Numbered from the stretch's first letter, positions 15,024 through 25,047 are shown. The stretch is DNA of 64,000 nt from Streptomyces sp. HNM0575 (GCF_012726265.1 NZ_JAASAG010000005.1:1-64000), one strand, 5' to 3'. Notes: generated by a model from the letters alone, not told the origin. Translations and numbers: made by a program.

Positions 15024-15071
15024 CGTCCCGCCCACCAGCCGCAGTCTCACCTGCGGCTGGTGGGCGGGACG
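15024..15071. terminator. Perfect 21-bp hairpin before rimO
   Basis: The arms at 15024-15044 and 15051-15071 are perfectly complementary over 21 bp around a 6-nt loop (TCTCAC). There is no T-tract, as is common for Streptomyces terminators. It closes off the RodZ-like gene and ends only 20 bp before the rimO start. Confidence 0.85.
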
Positions 15072-15079
15072 TGACGAAG

Positions 15080-15085
15080 TACGCT
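15080..15085 (+). promoter_or_regulatory. Candidate -10 box for a leaderless rimO mRNA
   Basis: TACGCT lies 6 nt before the rimO ATG and directly after the terminator hairpin. Transcription starting 6-7 nt downstream would begin at the A of ATG. No ribosome-binding site is visible before this start. Confidence 0.5.
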
Positions 15086-15091
15086 GAGTCC

Positions 15092-16717
15092 ATGCCCGAA
15101 CGCCGCACCGTCGCCCTTGTCACGCTTGGCTGCGCCCGTAACGAAGTCGACTCCGAAGAGCTGGCAGGCCGCCTGGCGGCGGACGGCTGGGACCTCGTGG
15201 AGGAGGCCGCGGAGGCCGACGTCGCCGTGGTCAACACCTGCGGATTCGTCGAGGCCGCCAAGAAGGACTCGGTGGACGCCCTCCTCGAGGCCAACGACCT
15301 GAAGTCCGGCGGGAGTCCGGACGAGGGCGGCTCCCGTACCAAGGCCGTGGTGGCGGTCGGCTGCATGGCCGAGCGTTACGGCAAGGAGCTGGCGGAGGCC
15401 CTTCCCGAGGCCGACGGCGTGCTGGGCTTCGACGACTATGCCGACATCTCCGACCGGCTGCGGACCATCCTCGGCGGAGGCGTGCACGCCCCGCACACCC
15501 CCAGGGACCGCCGCAAGCTGCTGCCCATCAGTCCGGCGGAGCGTCAGGGCGCGGGTCCGGGGGTGGCGCTGCCGGGCCACGGCACGCACACGGGTCCGGG
15601 CCCGGATGAGGCCGGTGAGGCGGGTGCCACGACTGCGCCCGAGGACCTGCCGGACGGAGTCGCACCGGCGTCCGGGCCGCGGGCACCGCTGCGGCGGCGC
15701 CTGGGCGACAGCCCCGTGGCGTCGGTGAAGCTGGCCTCCGGCTGCGACCGGCGGTGCTCGTTCTGCGCGATCCCGTCCTTCCGCGGCTCGTTCATCTCGC
15801 GGCGGCCCTCGGACGTGCTGACGGAGACGCGCTGGCTGGCCGGGCAGGGCGTGCGGGAGGTCATGCTCGTCTCCGAGAACAACACCTCCTACGGCAAGGA
15901 CCTGGGCGACATCCGGCTCCTTGAGACGCTGCTGCCGGAACTGGCCGCCGTGGAGGGCATCGAGCGGATCAGGGTCAGCTATCTCCAGCCCGCCGAGATG
16001 CGGCCGGACCTGATCGACGTACTGACGCACACGGAGAAGGTCGCCCCGTACTTCGACCTGTCCTTCCAGCACTCGGCTCCCGGGGTGCTGCGGGCGATGC
16101 GGCGTTTCGGCGACACCGAGCGCTTCCTCGGGCTGCTGGAGACGATCAGGTCCAAGTCGCCGCAGGCGGGCGTCCGTTCGAACTTCATCGTGGGCTTCCC
16201 CGGGGAGACCGAGGCCGACGTCGCGGAGCTCGAGAGCTTCCTCGGGCAGGCGCGGCTGGATGCGATCGGCGTCTTCGGATACTCCGACGAGGACGGCACC
16301 GAGGCCGCCGGATACGAGGAGAAGAACGACCCCGACGTCGTCGCGGAGCGCCTGGAGCGGGTCTCCCGCCTCGCGGAGGAACTCACCGCGCAGCGTGCCG
16401 AGGAGCGGCTCGGCGAGACGGTGCACGTGCTCGTCGAGAGCGTGGGAGACGACGACGGCGAGGAGCGCGACGAGGCGTACGGACCGGGCGAGGCCGGCAC
16501 CGTGCTGGTCGGCCGCGCCGCGCACCAGGCGCCCGAGACCGACGGCCAGGTGCTGCTGAGAGGCGGTCCCGCACCACTACGGGACTCCGCGATCGGACGT
16601 ATGGTCGAGGCGAAAGTCGTCGCCGCTGAGGGCGTGGACCTGGTCGCCGAGCCGCTGCACACCGGTGCCGAGGGGGGCGACGGGGGCGGCACAGGCAGCA
16701 AGGAGGCCGGCGGATGA
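15092..16717 (+). CDS. rimO: Ribosomal protein S12 methylthiotransferase RimO
   Basis: This radical-SAM enzyme adds a methylthio group to the conserved Asp of ribosomal protein S12. The product is 541 aa. The N-terminal UPF0004 domain has the three cluster cysteines in LGCARN, NTCGF and VGCMAE. The radical SAM motif is C218-DRR-C222-SF-C225. A C-terminal TRAM-type segment follows. The family is usually about 440-500 aa; the extra length is a G/P/A-rich insert of roughly 60 aa (about residues 130-205) before the radical SAM motif, apparently disordered. ATG 15092 matches the conserved [13 protein letters not shown] start. The stop overlaps the pgsA start (ATGA), so the two are co-translated. 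It differs from the MiaB gene at 48792 in its RimO-type motifs. Confidence 0.92.
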   Translation: MPERRTVALVTLGCARNEVDSEELAGRLAADGWDLVEEAAEADVAVVNTCGFVEAAKKDSVDALLEANDLKSGGSPDEGGSRTKAVVAVGCMAERYGKELAEALPEADGVLGFDDYADISDRLRTILGGGVHAPHTPRDRRKLLPISPAERQGAGPGVALPGHGTHTGPGPDEAGEAGATTAPEDLPDGVAPASGPRAPLRRRLGDSPVASVKLASGCDRRCSFCAIPSFRGSFISRRPSDVLTETRWLAGQGVREVMLVSENNTSYGKDLGDIRLLETLLPELAAVEGIERIRVSYLQPAEMRPDLIDVLTHTEKVAPYFDLSFQHSAPGVLRAMRRFGDTERFLGLLETIRSKSPQAGVRSNFIVGFPGETEADVAELESFLGQARLDAIGVFGYSDEDGTEAAGYEEKNDPDVVAERLERVSRLAEELTAQRAEERLGETVHVLVESVGDDDGEERDEAYGPGEAGTVLVGRAAHQAPETDGQVLLRGGPAPLRDSAIGRMVEAKVVAAEGVDLVAEPLHTGAEGGDGGGTGSKEAGG

Positions 16718-17481
16718 CGGGAGTGCCGGCCTCCGCGGCGAGTGGTGGTGCGATGGCCAAACCCCAGCACAAGCCCCAGTACGAGTCACTTCCCGGTGCC
16801 GCCGCGGGGGCGGTCCGCCGGGTGAGTCTGTGGAACGTCGCCAACATCCTCACGATGGTGCGGCTCCTGCTCGTCCCCGGTTTCGTGACGCTGATGCTGT
16901 GGCACAGCGGGCACGATCCGGCATGGCGTTCGTTCGCCTGGGCCGCGTTCACCGTCGCCATGATCACGGACCTCTTCGACGGTGAACTGGCCCGCCGGTA
17001 CGACCTCGTCACCGACTTCGGCAAGATCGCCGACCCCATCGCGGACAAGGCGATCATGGGTGCGGCGCTGGCCTGTCTCTCCGTGCTGGACGATCTGCCC
17101 TGGTGGGTCACCGGCGTGATCCTCTTCCGCGAGCTGGGCATCACGGCGATGCGGTTCTGGGTGATCCGGCACGGCGTCATCCCCGCCAGCAGGGGCGGCA
17201 AGCTGAAGACCCTCGCCCAGGGCGTCGCCGTGGGCATGTACGTGCTGGTGCTGACCGGCCCCCTGGCGACGCTGCGCTGGTGGGTCATGGCGGTGGCCGT
17301 CGCGTTGACGGTGGTGACGGGGCTGGATTACGTACGGCAGGCGGTCGTGCTGCGCCGGGCGGGCCGCGCCCGCGAGCGGGAGGCGGCCGCGGCACGGAAC
17401 GCGGACGCGGACCCCGGCGGGCGGAGGGAGCCTCCGGAGCCCGCCGGTCCCGCGGCGTCTGCCGGGCCGGAGCAGCCGTGA
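16714..17481 (+). CDS. pgsA: CDP-diacylglycerol-glycerol-3-phosphate 3-phosphatidyltransferase
   Basis: The enzyme makes phosphatidylglycerophosphate from CDP-diacylglycerol, the first step to phosphatidylglycerol and cardiolipin, in the membrane. The product is 255 aa. The CDP-alcohol phosphotransferase signature D-G-x2-A-R-x8-G-x3-D-x3-D is complete ([15 protein letters not shown] ... D ... D). Around five membrane helices are visible. The C-terminal 45 aa are charged and disordered. The start overlaps the rimO stop; an internal ATG at 16753 (MAKPQHKPQ) is a plausible alternative. The stop overlaps the cinA GTG. The order rimO-pgsA-cinA-clgR is a typical actinobacterial arrangement. Confidence 0.9.
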   Translation: MTGVPASAASGGAMAKPQHKPQYESLPGAAAGAVRRVSLWNVANILTMVRLLLVPGFVTLMLWHSGHDPAWRSFAWAAFTVAMITDLFDGELARRYDLVTDFGKIADPIADKAIMGAALACLSVLDDLPWWVTGVILFRELGITAMRFWVIRHGVIPASRGGKLKTLAQGVAVGMYVLVLTGPLATLRWWVMAVAVALTVVTGLDYVRQAVVLRRAGRAREREAAAARNADADPGGRREPPEPAGPAASAGPEQP

Positions 17482-18041
17482 CAGACGTACCGGCCCCCGC
17501 CGAACGGGAAGAGGACTACTTCGACGTGGCGGCGCACGTGCTGGAGCTGCTGGTGGAGCGAGGGGAGACGCTGGCCGTCGCCGAGTCGCTCACCGGCGGC
17601 ATGGTGGCCGCGGAGATCACGGCCGCTCCGGGGTCGTCGCGGGCGTTCCGCGGCTCGGTCACGGCGTATGCGACGGATCTGAAGCGGGAGCTGCTGGGCG
17701 TCGACGGGGCGCTGCTGGAGGAGCGGGGCGCCGTCGACGAGGATGTGGCCCGCGCCATGGCCGAGGGCGTACAGGCGGCGCTCAGCGCTTCCTGGGGAGT
17801 GTCCACGACCGGGGTCGCCGGCCCCGACGAACAGGACGGTCAGCCCGTGGGCACGGTGTTCGTCGCCGTCGCGGGACCGCACGGGACCGTGTGCCGCGCG
17901 CTGAAGTTCGACGGCGACCGCGCGGAGATCCGCAAGCGGAGCGTGAGTGGCGTTCTGGGCCTGCTGCAAGGTGAACTGGCAGGGAATGCGCGGAAGAAGG
18001 GTAAGGAACAAGACGGGGGGAATGGTTGTTTGCAGCCCTGA
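17478..18041 (+). CDS. cinA: CinA C-terminal family protein (nicotinamide-nucleotide amidohydrolase)
   Basis: The product is 187 aa and consists of the CinA/PncC domain only. PncC deamidates nicotinamide mononucleotide to nicotinate mononucleotide in NAD salvage. Motifs seen are AVAESLTGGMVAAEIT, PGSSRAFRGSVTAYA, K-x6-G-V near residue 75, and STTGVAGPDEQDGQPVGTVF. The N-terminal MoCF-like domain of full-length CinA is absent, which is normal in streptomycetes. The GTG start overlaps the pgsA stop (GTGA). It is followed after about 130 bp by clgR, then further on by recA. Confidence 0.9.
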   Translation: MTDVPAPAEREEDYFDVAAHVLELLVERGETLAVAESLTGGMVAAEITAAPGSSRAFRGSVTAYATDLKRELLGVDGALLEERGAVDEDVARAMAEGVQAALSASWGVSTTGVAGPDEQDGQPVGTVFVAVAGPHGTVCRALKFDGDRAEIRKRSVSGVLGLLQGELAGNARKKGKEQDGGNGCLQP

Positions 18042-18171
18042 GTGAACACGAGATAGCTCCCCGCACGGGTGCAGCCCGAGGCGGTACGGTGGAGCCTGAA
18101 GGATTCACGCCCGATGGGGTGGTGGGTATCAAGCTGTGGAAGACGCCGCGCGTTGAGAGGGAGGAGCACCG

Positions 18172-18555
18172 ATGATTCTGCTCCGTCGCCTGCTGGGTGA
18201 CGTGCTGCGTCGGCAGCGCCAGCGCCAGGGACGTACCCTGCGCGAAGTCTCTTCATCTGCCCGGGTTTCGCTCGGGTATCTCTCCGAGGTCGAGCGTGGC
18301 CAGAAGGAAGCCTCCTCGGAGCTGCTGTCTTCGATCTGCGACGCGTTGGACGTGCGGATGTCGGAGCTCATGCGGGAGGTCAGCGACGAGCTGGCGCTCG
18401 CGGAGCTGGCCGAGTCCGCTGCGAGCGAGACCGTGCCGGCCCCGATGCGGCGCACTGTCCTCAACCCGGTCTCCGTGACATCCGTCACAGGCGTTCCGGA
18501 GGAGCGGGTCACGATCAAGGCGCCCGCGGAGGCAGTCGACGTGGTTGCGGCCTGA
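18172..18555 (+). CDS. clgR: XRE-family transcriptional activator ClgR (clp/lon regulator)
   Basis: The product is 127 aa with a Cro/CI-type HTH (about residues 8-65: [16 protein letters not shown] ... [18 protein letters not shown]). ClgR activates clp protease and lon genes in actinobacteria and is itself a ClpP substrate. In S. lividans, turnover depends on the C-terminal alanines; this protein also ends in two alanines (VVAA). The position downstream of pgsA-cinA matches clgR in Streptomyces, Corynebacterium and Mycobacterium. ATG 18172 has GGGAGGAG upstream with good spacing. I found no convincing ClgR box in the 130 bp before it. Confidence 0.88.
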   Translation: MILLRRLLGDVLRRQRQRQGRTLREVSSSARVSLGYLSEVERGQKEASSELLSSICDALDVRMSELMREVSDELALAELAESAASETVPAPMRRTVLNPVSVTSVTGVPEERVTIKAPAEAVDVVAA

Positions 18556-18588
18556 GGCTCGTTCGGACGGAGAGCACGAGAGTTCACC

Positions 18589-18623
18589 GAGAGGCCCCGC
18601 CGGTTCGTCCGGCGGGGCCTCTC
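18589..18623 (+). terminator. Terminator after clgR
   Basis: A perfect 15-bp stem (GAGAGGCCCCGCCGG) encloses the 5-nt loop TTCGT, 33 bp after the clgR stop. Confidence 0.9.
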
Positions 18624-18772
18624 GCTGTCTGCCGACCGGCGGCCGCGGGTTCCGTGCGTGGGGGCGTCTCGCTGTTCGTGCGGCTCGTCGCCGCCGGTCT
18701 GTGCGGGGTCGCTCCGCCCGGCGGTCCAGCTGATTCGTACTGCTGTCGCGTGGTCGCGGAGAGTACGCGACC

Positions 18773-19144
18773 ATGAGCACGACGGCGGGCGAACGTGGCC
18801 CGAGGCCGGGCTGTGCGGGAGGTGCGGAGATGGCGGGGTGCATACGGCGGCTGCCTGCTCGCCGGGTCCTGACTGCCGCCGCCGCGATGGTCGCGGCGTG
18901 GCTCGTATGGCGGCTGACGGCTCACACGGCGCCACCGGCCGGGGCCATGGCCCCGGTGCTCGGGTGGGGGCTGGGGCTGCTGCCCGTCCACGTGACGTTG
19001 ACGGCACCGCGGCGCCGGGGAGGGGAGCCGAGGGTGCGCCGCCCGGCCCAGGAATACGAGTGGGGCCGGCGGCTGGGGTGGGAGCGCACGGGGACGGGTG
19101 AGGGTACGGGCGCGGGCGGGCCGGGAGCGGATACGGCGAACTGA
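18773..19144 (+). CDS. Small predicted membrane protein, function unknown
   Basis: The product is 123 aa. One or two hydrophobic segments are visible (about residues 30-50, RVLTAAAAMVAAWLVWRL, and 57-78). The tail is R/G/E-rich and probably disordered. No family is recognised. ATG 18773 has no clear Shine-Dalgarno. Codon composition fits a real gene, but the region is also open on the other strand; the Nei gene ends 82 bp downstream on the opposite strand. Moderate confidence only. Confidence 0.5.
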   Translation: MSTTAGERGPRPGCAGGAEMAGCIRRLPARRVLTAAAAMVAAWLVWRLTAHTAPPAGAMAPVLGWGLGLLPVHVTLTAPRRRGGEPRVRRPAQEYEWGRRLGWERTGTGEGTGAGGPGADTAN

Positions 19145-19225
19145 CGGGCGGAGCGGGCGAGTTCGAGGGGCATGTCGACCGTCGGTGGCGAGGGCTCGTC
19201 GCGGATCCGGGGCCCGTGGGGGCAG

Positions 19226-20047
19226 CTAAGGGTGGGGGCCCGGCTGACAGCGCGGGCAGTAGAAGGCGGTGCGGGGGCTGTCGGGCGGACCGTGCCGGCC
19301 CGTACGCACCGGGGTGCCGCAGCGGTGGCAGGGCCTGCCGGTGCGTCCGTACACCCACAGCGCGCGGTCGCGGTCGGGGCCCGTGCGCGCGGCGGCCTGG
19401 GTGGTACGGCGGTCGAGGCGGTCCTTGTTGGCGTCGAGGAGATTGCGGGCGGCGGCGACCAGCTTCTCCAGCCTGTGCGGCGGCAGTTCACCGACGGGTG
19501 TCCAGGGCGAGACGGCCGCGAGGAAGCACAGCTCGGCGGCGTAGACGTTGCCGATGCCCGCGAGATTGCGCTGATCCAGAAGGGCCTCCACGAGGGGCCG
19601 GCCGGGGTCGGCGAGCAGGCGGCGCAGGGCCTCCGGCGCATCCCAGTCGGGGCCCAGCAGGTCGGGGCCCAGATGCCCCAGGGCCGCGGCCTCCTCGTCG
19701 GTGCGCAGCAGTTCGAGGAGTGGAAGTCGGTAGCCGGTGGCCGTGCCCGCGGCCGTCGCGAGCACCGCACGGATCTGATGAGACGGGCCGGCACCGCCCC
19801 GCGCGGGCCGCTCGGGGGTGCTCACCCGCCAGGCGCCCTCCATTCCGAGATGGGAGTGGACGGTGAGGCCGCCCTCGACGCGGATCAGGAGGTGCTTGCC
19901 GCGGGGCGCCGCCTCCAGAGCCCGGCGCCCGGCGAGATCGGTGGTCGCGAGCCGGGGGACGCGGAAGTCGGTGCGTGTCAGCGGCTTCCCCGCCAGCACC
20001 TCGTGCAGGCGCCGCGCCGTATACCAGACGGTGTCTCCTTCGGGCAT
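19226..20047 (-). CDS. Fpg/Nei-family DNA glycosylase (endonuclease VIII type)
   Basis: This base-excision repair glycosylase/AP lyase removes oxidised bases. The product is 273 aa. The N-terminus is MPEGDTVW, giving catalytic P2 and E3 after Met removal. The H2TH region is present (LLDQRNLAGIGNVYAAE). A C-terminal zinc finger has C-x2-C ... C-x2-C (CHRCGTPV ... YCPRC). The PEGDTV start and a conserved lysine (PRGKHLL) indicate Nei rather than Fpg (MutM starts PELPE). It is read in the same direction as lhr, 104 bp after it, and probably is co-transcribed. Confidence 0.9.
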   Translation of the reverse strand: MPEGDTVWYTARRLHEVLAGKPLTRTDFRVPRLATTDLAGRRALEAAPRGKHLLIRVEGGLTVHSHLGMEGAWRVSTPERPARGGAGPSHQIRAVLATAAGTATGYRLPLLELLRTDEEAAALGHLGPDLLGPDWDAPEALRRLLADPGRPLVEALLDQRNLAGIGNVYAAELCFLAAVSPWTPVGELPPHRLEKLVAAARNLLDANKDRLDRRTTQAAARTGPDRDRALWVYGRTGRPCHRCGTPVRTGRHGPPDSPRTAFYCPRCQPGPHP

Positions 20048-20151
20048 GAGAACTCACCCTCGCAGAGCCGTCGGTGCGTCAAGTCGCCGCGGCGGACCGG
20101 CAGTCGGCCGGCGCACGGCCGTCGGTGGGCAGGTCGCACAAGTCACGGCGG

Positions 20152-23100
20152 TCATCGCGCCCGCAGCCGCAGACCGCGCGGAGTGGCATGGAAACCGGCG
20201 CTCTCCAGGAGAGTGCCGAACGGCGAGGAGAGGGCGGGCGATCCGTTGACGCGCTCCACGGTGACCGTGCCGAGCGCACCCTCCAGCGCCGCTCGCGCCA
20301 GGGCCTCTGCCGCCGTGACCGGTGCGGGCACACCGCCCGCCGCGTCCGTGACGGCGCCGGCCGGGGCCGTGACGCCGTCCGGCGACGACGCCCCCGGCCA
20401 CACCAGCAGCGTCTTGCCGCCCCGCTCCATATAGATCGTCAGCTCACCGTCGACGAGGACGACCACGGCGCCCGCCTTGCGCCCCGGCTTGTGCGTCGCA
20501 CCCTCGGGAGGATCGGGCCAGGGCAGGGCCGCGCCGTAGGCGTTCGCCGGGTCGGCCGCGGCCAGCACCACCGCGCGGAAGTGCTGCTCGCGCTCGCGCG
20601 CCGTGTGCACCGCGCGCAGCCTGTCGATGGCGCCGTCCATGGCGAACTGGGCCGCGCCCAGGCCCTCCACGACATATCCGCGCCGTGCCTGCCCGCTCTC
20701 CTCGAACGCGGACAGCACCTTGTACGCCGCGGAGAAACCGCCCTCTACTCCCTCGGCCGCCACCGCTCCCCGCGTGACGACGCCGTGCCGGTCGAGGAGC
20801 GTACGGGCAAGGGCGTGCGCACGGTGCGTCGCGTCCGTCTCGGCGGCCGGAAGCAGGGACCAGCGGCCCGCGACGGTCGGCGGGCCGTTACGGGAAGCGG
20901 TCGGCCGGTTCGTACCGCTGCGGGTGGCGGCCGCGGTCAGCGAGCCGTAACGCCCGCGCGGCACGGCACGTTTGGCGCGGTGCGCCGTCGAACCCGCCGT
21001 ACGCCCGGAGCCGAGGAGGGCGCGAAGCGGTGCGAGCGTGTCGTTGGAGACGCGGCCGGACCAGGCCAGGTCCCAGAGGGCGTCGGCGAGCCGCGGATCG
21101 GTCGCCTCCGGCTCCGCGGTGGCACGCACATGGTCGGCGATCTGACGGAAGAACAGGCCGTATCCCGGGGCCAGCGCATCCAGCACGGCCTGATGGAGCG
21201 GGGTCAGCTCCACCGGCAGCGGGGGCGGCAGCAGCAGCGGCGCCGAATCCGCCGGATACAGCGACAGCCAGCCGTCCTTGCCGGGCAGCGAACCCGCACC
21301 GGCCCACAAGACCTCACCGGATGTGGTGAGTTCGTCCAGCATGCCCTGGCCGTAGTCGCGTACGCGGCCCGGGAGGACCAGCTTCTCCAGCGCCGACGCG
21401 GGCACCGGCGCGCCCTGCAACTGCTCGACGGTGCGCATCAGTCCGTCGATTCCGCGCACGCTGCCGGAGCCCGACGGGGACATGTGCTGCCACTGCGGCA
21501 GGAACGCGGCGAGGGCCGAGGCGGGCACCGGCTCCAGCTCCTGCCGCAGCGCGGCGAGCGAGCGGCGCCGCAGCCGGCGCAGCACCGCGGCGTCGCACCA
21601 CTCCTGGCCCACCCCGGCGGGATGGAACTCGCCCTGCACGAGTCGCCCGCTCGCCGCGAGCCGCTGCAACGCCCCTTCCGCCACGGCGGTGCCCAGCCCG
21701 AAGTGCGCGGCGGCGTCGGCGGACACGAACGGCCCGTGCGTACGGGCGTAACGGGAGAGGAGGTCGCCGAGCGGGTCGGGCACAGGCTCCGTGAACGCCT
21801 CCGGGACACCCACCGGCAGCGCCGCGCCCAGAGCGTCCCGCAGACGGCCCGCGTCCTCCACCGCCGCGAAGCGCTCCTCCCCGGCGACGCGGACGCGGAT
21901 CGCCCGCCGGGCCGACTCCAGCTCCGCCGCCCACCGCGGATCCGCGCCGCGCTCCCGCAGCGCGTCCGCCGTCAGGGGACCCAGCAGCCGCAGCACATCG
22001 GCGACGCCCTCGGCGTCCTTCACGCGGCGGTCCTCGCTGAGCCACTGCAACTCCCGCTCCAGCTCCGCCAGGACCTCCGGGTCGAGCAGCTCGCGCAGCT
22101 CCGCCTGGCCCAGCAGCTCGGCCAGCAGCCGGGAGTCCAGCGAGAGGGCCGCCGCACGGCGCTCCGCCAGCGGCGAATCCCCCTCGTAGAGATACTGCGC
22201 GACATAGCCGAAGAGCAGTGAGCGGGCGAAGGGGGACGGGTCGGTCGTGGTCACCTCGACCACGCGCACCCGGCGGGCCTCGACGTCGCCCATCAGCTCC
22301 GTGAGACCCGGCACGTCGAAGACGTCCTGGAGGCACTCCCGCACCGCCTCCAGCACGATCGGGAACGAGCCGAACTCCGAGGCGACCTGGAGCAGTTGGG
22401 CCGCGCGCTGCCGCTGCTGCCAGAGCGGGGTGCGCTTCCCGGGATTCCGGCGCGGGAGCAGCAGGGCGCGCGCCGCGCACTCACGGAACCGCGCCGCGAA
22501 GAGCGCCGAGCCGCCCACCTGGTCGGTGACGATCTGCTCGACGTCCCCCGCGTCGAACAGCACGTCGGAGACGCCGACCGGGGCCTGCCCGTCGTCGAAG
22601 GCCGTGCCACCGCCGACCTCACCACCGGAGCCGGAGCCGGCGCCGGAGCCGCCGCCGGACGGCGGACCCGAGGCCGCCTCCTCCAGCAGGTCGAGGCCCA
22701 TCACATCCGCGTCGGGAAGGCGCAGCACCAGACCGTCGTCGGCGTGCATGACCTGGGCGTCCATGCCGTACCGCTCGGTGAGGCGGGCGCCCAGGGCCAG
22801 CGCCCACGGTGCGTGCACCTGCGCACCGAAGGGCGAGTGCACCACCACCCGCCAGTCGCCCAGCTCGTCACGGAAGCGCTCGACCACGATCGTGCGGTCG
22901 TCCGGGACATGGCCGCAGGCCTCGCGCTGCTCGTCGAGATACGCGAGCAGATTGCCGGCGGCCAGCTCGTCGAGACCCGCGGCGGACAGCCGCCCCCGCG
23001 CGTCCTCCCGGCCGAGCGAACCGATCTCGCGCAGGAACGCACCCAGCGCACGCCCCAACTCCAGCGGGCGGCCCAGCTGATCGCCCTTCCAGAACGGCAG

Positions 23101-24987
23101 CCGGCCGGGCACGCCCGGAGCCGGAGTGACCAGCACCCGGTCCCGGGTGATGTCCTCGATCCGCCACGAGGTCGTGCCCAGCGTGAACACGTCTCCCACG
23201 CGCGACTCGTAGACCATCTCCTCGTCCAGCTCACCGACCCGGCCGCCGCCCTTCTTGGGATCGGCACCCGCCAGGAAGACACCGAAGAGACCGCGATCCG
23301 GGATCGTGCCCCCCGAGGTGACGGCGAGCCGCTGGGCGCCCGGCCTGCCGGTCACCGTCTGCGCGACCCTGTCCCACACCAGCCGCGGCCGCAGCTCCGC
23401 GAAGGCGTCGGACGGATAGCGGCCCGCGAGCATGTCCAGCACCGCGTGGTACGCCGACTCGGGCAGCGATGCGAAAGGCGCCGCGCGGCGCACGACCAGC
23501 AGCAGCTCCTCAACGTCCCACGTGTCCACCGAGACCATCGCGACCAGCTGCTGCGCCAGCACGTCCAGCGGATTCGACGGGATGCGCAGCGCCTCGATCG
23601 CGCCCTCGCGCATCCGCTCCGTGACGACCGCCGACTGCACCAGATCACCGCGGTACTTGGGGAAGACCACACCGGCCGAGACGGCGCCCACCTGATGCCC
23701 GGCACGCCCCACACGCTGAAGCCCCGACGCGACCGAGGGCGGCGACTCGACCTGCACGACCAGGTCCACCGCGCCCATGTCGATGCCCAGCTCCAGGCTG
23801 GAGGTCGCGACGACGGCGGGCAGCCGCCCCGACTTCAGCTCCTCCTCCACCACCGCGCGCTGGTCCTTGGAGACCGAGCCGTGGTGCGCACGGGCCAGCA
23901 GCGGCGGTGCTCCCTTCGCCGACCCCGCCTCGGCCATGACCTCCGCCGGCGAATGGTGCTCGGGCATCGGCTCGCCCGTGGCGCGCTCGTACGCGATCTC
24001 GTTGAGCCTGTTGCACAGACGCTCGGCGAGGCGGCGGGAGTTGGCGAAGACGATCGTGGAGCGGTGCGCCTGCACGAGGTCGGCGATGCGCTCCTCAACG
24101 GACGGCCAGATCGAGGGCTTCGCGCCGCCCCCGGGCCCCCCGCCGGAGCCCGCGCCGCCGGCGGCGTCCTGCGCGGGCGAGCCGCCCAGCTCGCCCATGT
24201 CCTCCACGGGCACCACCACCGACAGGTCGAACTCCTTGCCGGAGGGCGGCTGCACGACCGTGGCCTTGCGCTGCGGTGAGAGGAAACGCGCCACCTCGTC
24301 CACCGGGCGCACCGTCGCGGAGAGGCCGATACGGCGTGCGGGCCGCTCCAGCAACTCGTCCAACCGCTCCAGGGACAGGGCGAGATGGGCACCGCGCTTG
24401 GTGCCGGCCACCGCGTGCACCTCGTCCAGGATCACCGTCTCCACACCGGAGAGGGCCTCACGGGCGGCGGAGGTGAGCATCAGGAACAGCGACTCCGGCG
24501 TGGTGATCATGATGTCCGGCGGGCGGCGCGCCAGCGAGCGCCGCTCGGCGGCCGGGGTGTCACCGGAGCGGATGCCGACCCTGATCTCGGGCTCAGGCAG
24601 GCCGAGACGCACGGACTCCTGGCGGATGCCGGTCAGCGGACTGCGCAGATTGCGCTCCACGTCGACCGCGAGGGCCTTCAGCGGCGAGACGTACAGCACG
24701 CGGCACCGCTTGACCGGGTCCGCCGGAGGGGGAGCGGAGGCCAGCCTGTCGAGCGAGGCGAGGAAAGCGGCGAGGGTCTTGCCCGAGCCGGTGGGCGCCA
24801 CGACCAGCGCGTCCGACTCCTCGGCCAGCGCCCGCCAGGCGCCCGCCTGCGCGGAGGTGGGCGCGCGGAACGCCCCCGTGAACCAGGCGCGGGTCGCGGG
24901 GGAGAAGACGTCGAGCGCCGAGGCCGCCGAGGCGTCCGGCGCGGAGCCCGATGAGGGGCCCGGCGAGGTCTGACCCATGCTGTCCAT
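20152..24987 (-). CDS. lhr: Large ATP-dependent helicase Lhr
   Basis: The product is 1611 aa, one of the largest bacterial SF2 helicases, a 3'-5' translocase in DNA repair. The N-terminal motor has Walker A APTGSGKT (K70), DEVH in VILDEVHAV, and motif VI LQRVGRAGHQ. The Lhr-specific winged-helix and core domains follow, then a long C-terminal Lhr extension (about residues 900-1611). Low-complexity G/S/A inserts lie near residues 270-290 and 790-805. ATG 24987 has GAGGTG 6 nt upstream; ATG 24978 is close by. It precedes the Nei-type glycosylase gene on the same strand, a pairing that suggests shared work in repair. It is divergent from the AraC-type gene. Confidence 0.93.
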   Translation of the reverse strand: MDSMGQTSPGPSSGSAPDASAASALDVFSPATRAWFTGAFRAPTSAQAGAWRALAEESDALVVAPTGSGKTLAAFLASLDRLASAPPPADPVKRCRVLYVSPLKALAVDVERNLRSPLTGIRQESVRLGLPEPEIRVGIRSGDTPAAERRSLARRPPDIMITTPESLFLMLTSAAREALSGVETVILDEVHAVAGTKRGAHLALSLERLDELLERPARRIGLSATVRPVDEVARFLSPQRKATVVQPPSGKEFDLSVVVPVEDMGELGGSPAQDAAGGAGSGGGPGGGAKPSIWPSVEERIADLVQAHRSTIVFANSRRLAERLCNRLNEIAYERATGEPMPEHHSPAEVMAEAGSAKGAPPLLARAHHGSVSKDQRAVVEEELKSGRLPAVVATSSLELGIDMGAVDLVVQVESPPSVASGLQRVGRAGHQVGAVSAGVVFPKYRGDLVQSAVVTERMREGAIEALRIPSNPLDVLAQQLVAMVSVDTWDVEELLLVVRRAAPFASLPESAYHAVLDMLAGRYPSDAFAELRPRLVWDRVAQTVTGRPGAQRLAVTSGGTIPDRGLFGVFLAGADPKKGGGRVGELDEEMVYESRVGDVFTLGTTSWRIEDITRDRVLVTPAPGVPGRLPFWKGDQLGRPLELGRALGAFLREIGSLGREDARGRLSAAGLDELAAGNLLAYLDEQREACGHVPDDRTIVVERFRDELGDWRVVVHSPFGAQVHAPWALALGARLTERYGMDAQVMHADDGLVLRLPDADVMGLDLLEEAASGPPSGGGSGAGSGSGGEVGGGTAFDDGQAPVGVSDVLFDAGDVEQIVTDQVGGSALFAARFRECAARALLLPRRNPGKRTPLWQQRQRAAQLLQVASEFGSFPIVLEAVRECLQDVFDVPGLTELMGDVEARRVRVVEVTTTDPSPFARSLLFGYVAQYLYEGDSPLAERRAAALSLDSRLLAELLGQAELRELLDPEVLAELERELQWLSEDRRVKDAEGVADVLRLLGPLTADALRERGADPRWAAELESARRAIRVRVAGEERFAAVEDAGRLRDALGAALPVGVPEAFTEPVPDPLGDLLSRYARTHGPFVSADAAAHFGLGTAVAEGALQRLAASGRLVQGEFHPAGVGQEWCDAAVLRRLRRRSLAALRQELEPVPASALAAFLPQWQHMSPSGSGSVRGIDGLMRTVEQLQGAPVPASALEKLVLPGRVRDYGQGMLDELTTSGEVLWAGAGSLPGKDGWLSLYPADSAPLLLPPPLPVELTPLHQAVLDALAPGYGLFFRQIADHVRATAEPEATDPRLADALWDLAWSGRVSNDTLAPLRALLGSGRTAGSTAHRAKRAVPRGRYGSLTAAATRSGTNRPTASRNGPPTVAGRWSLLPAAETDATHRAHALARTLLDRHGVVTRGAVAAEGVEGGFSAAYKVLSAFEESGQARRGYVVEGLGAAQFAMDGAIDRLRAVHTAREREQHFRAVVLAAADPANAYGAALPWPDPPEGATHKPGRKAGAVVVLVDGELTIYMERGGKTLLVWPGASSPDGVTAPAGAVTDAAGGVPAPVTAAEALARAALEGALGTVTVERVNGSPALSSPFGTLLESAGFHATPRGLRLRAR

Positions 24988-25047
24988 CGTGCACCTCGCC
25001 ACTGACAACGCACCTCACCGCCGGGCGACCCGGACACCCGGCGCAGA

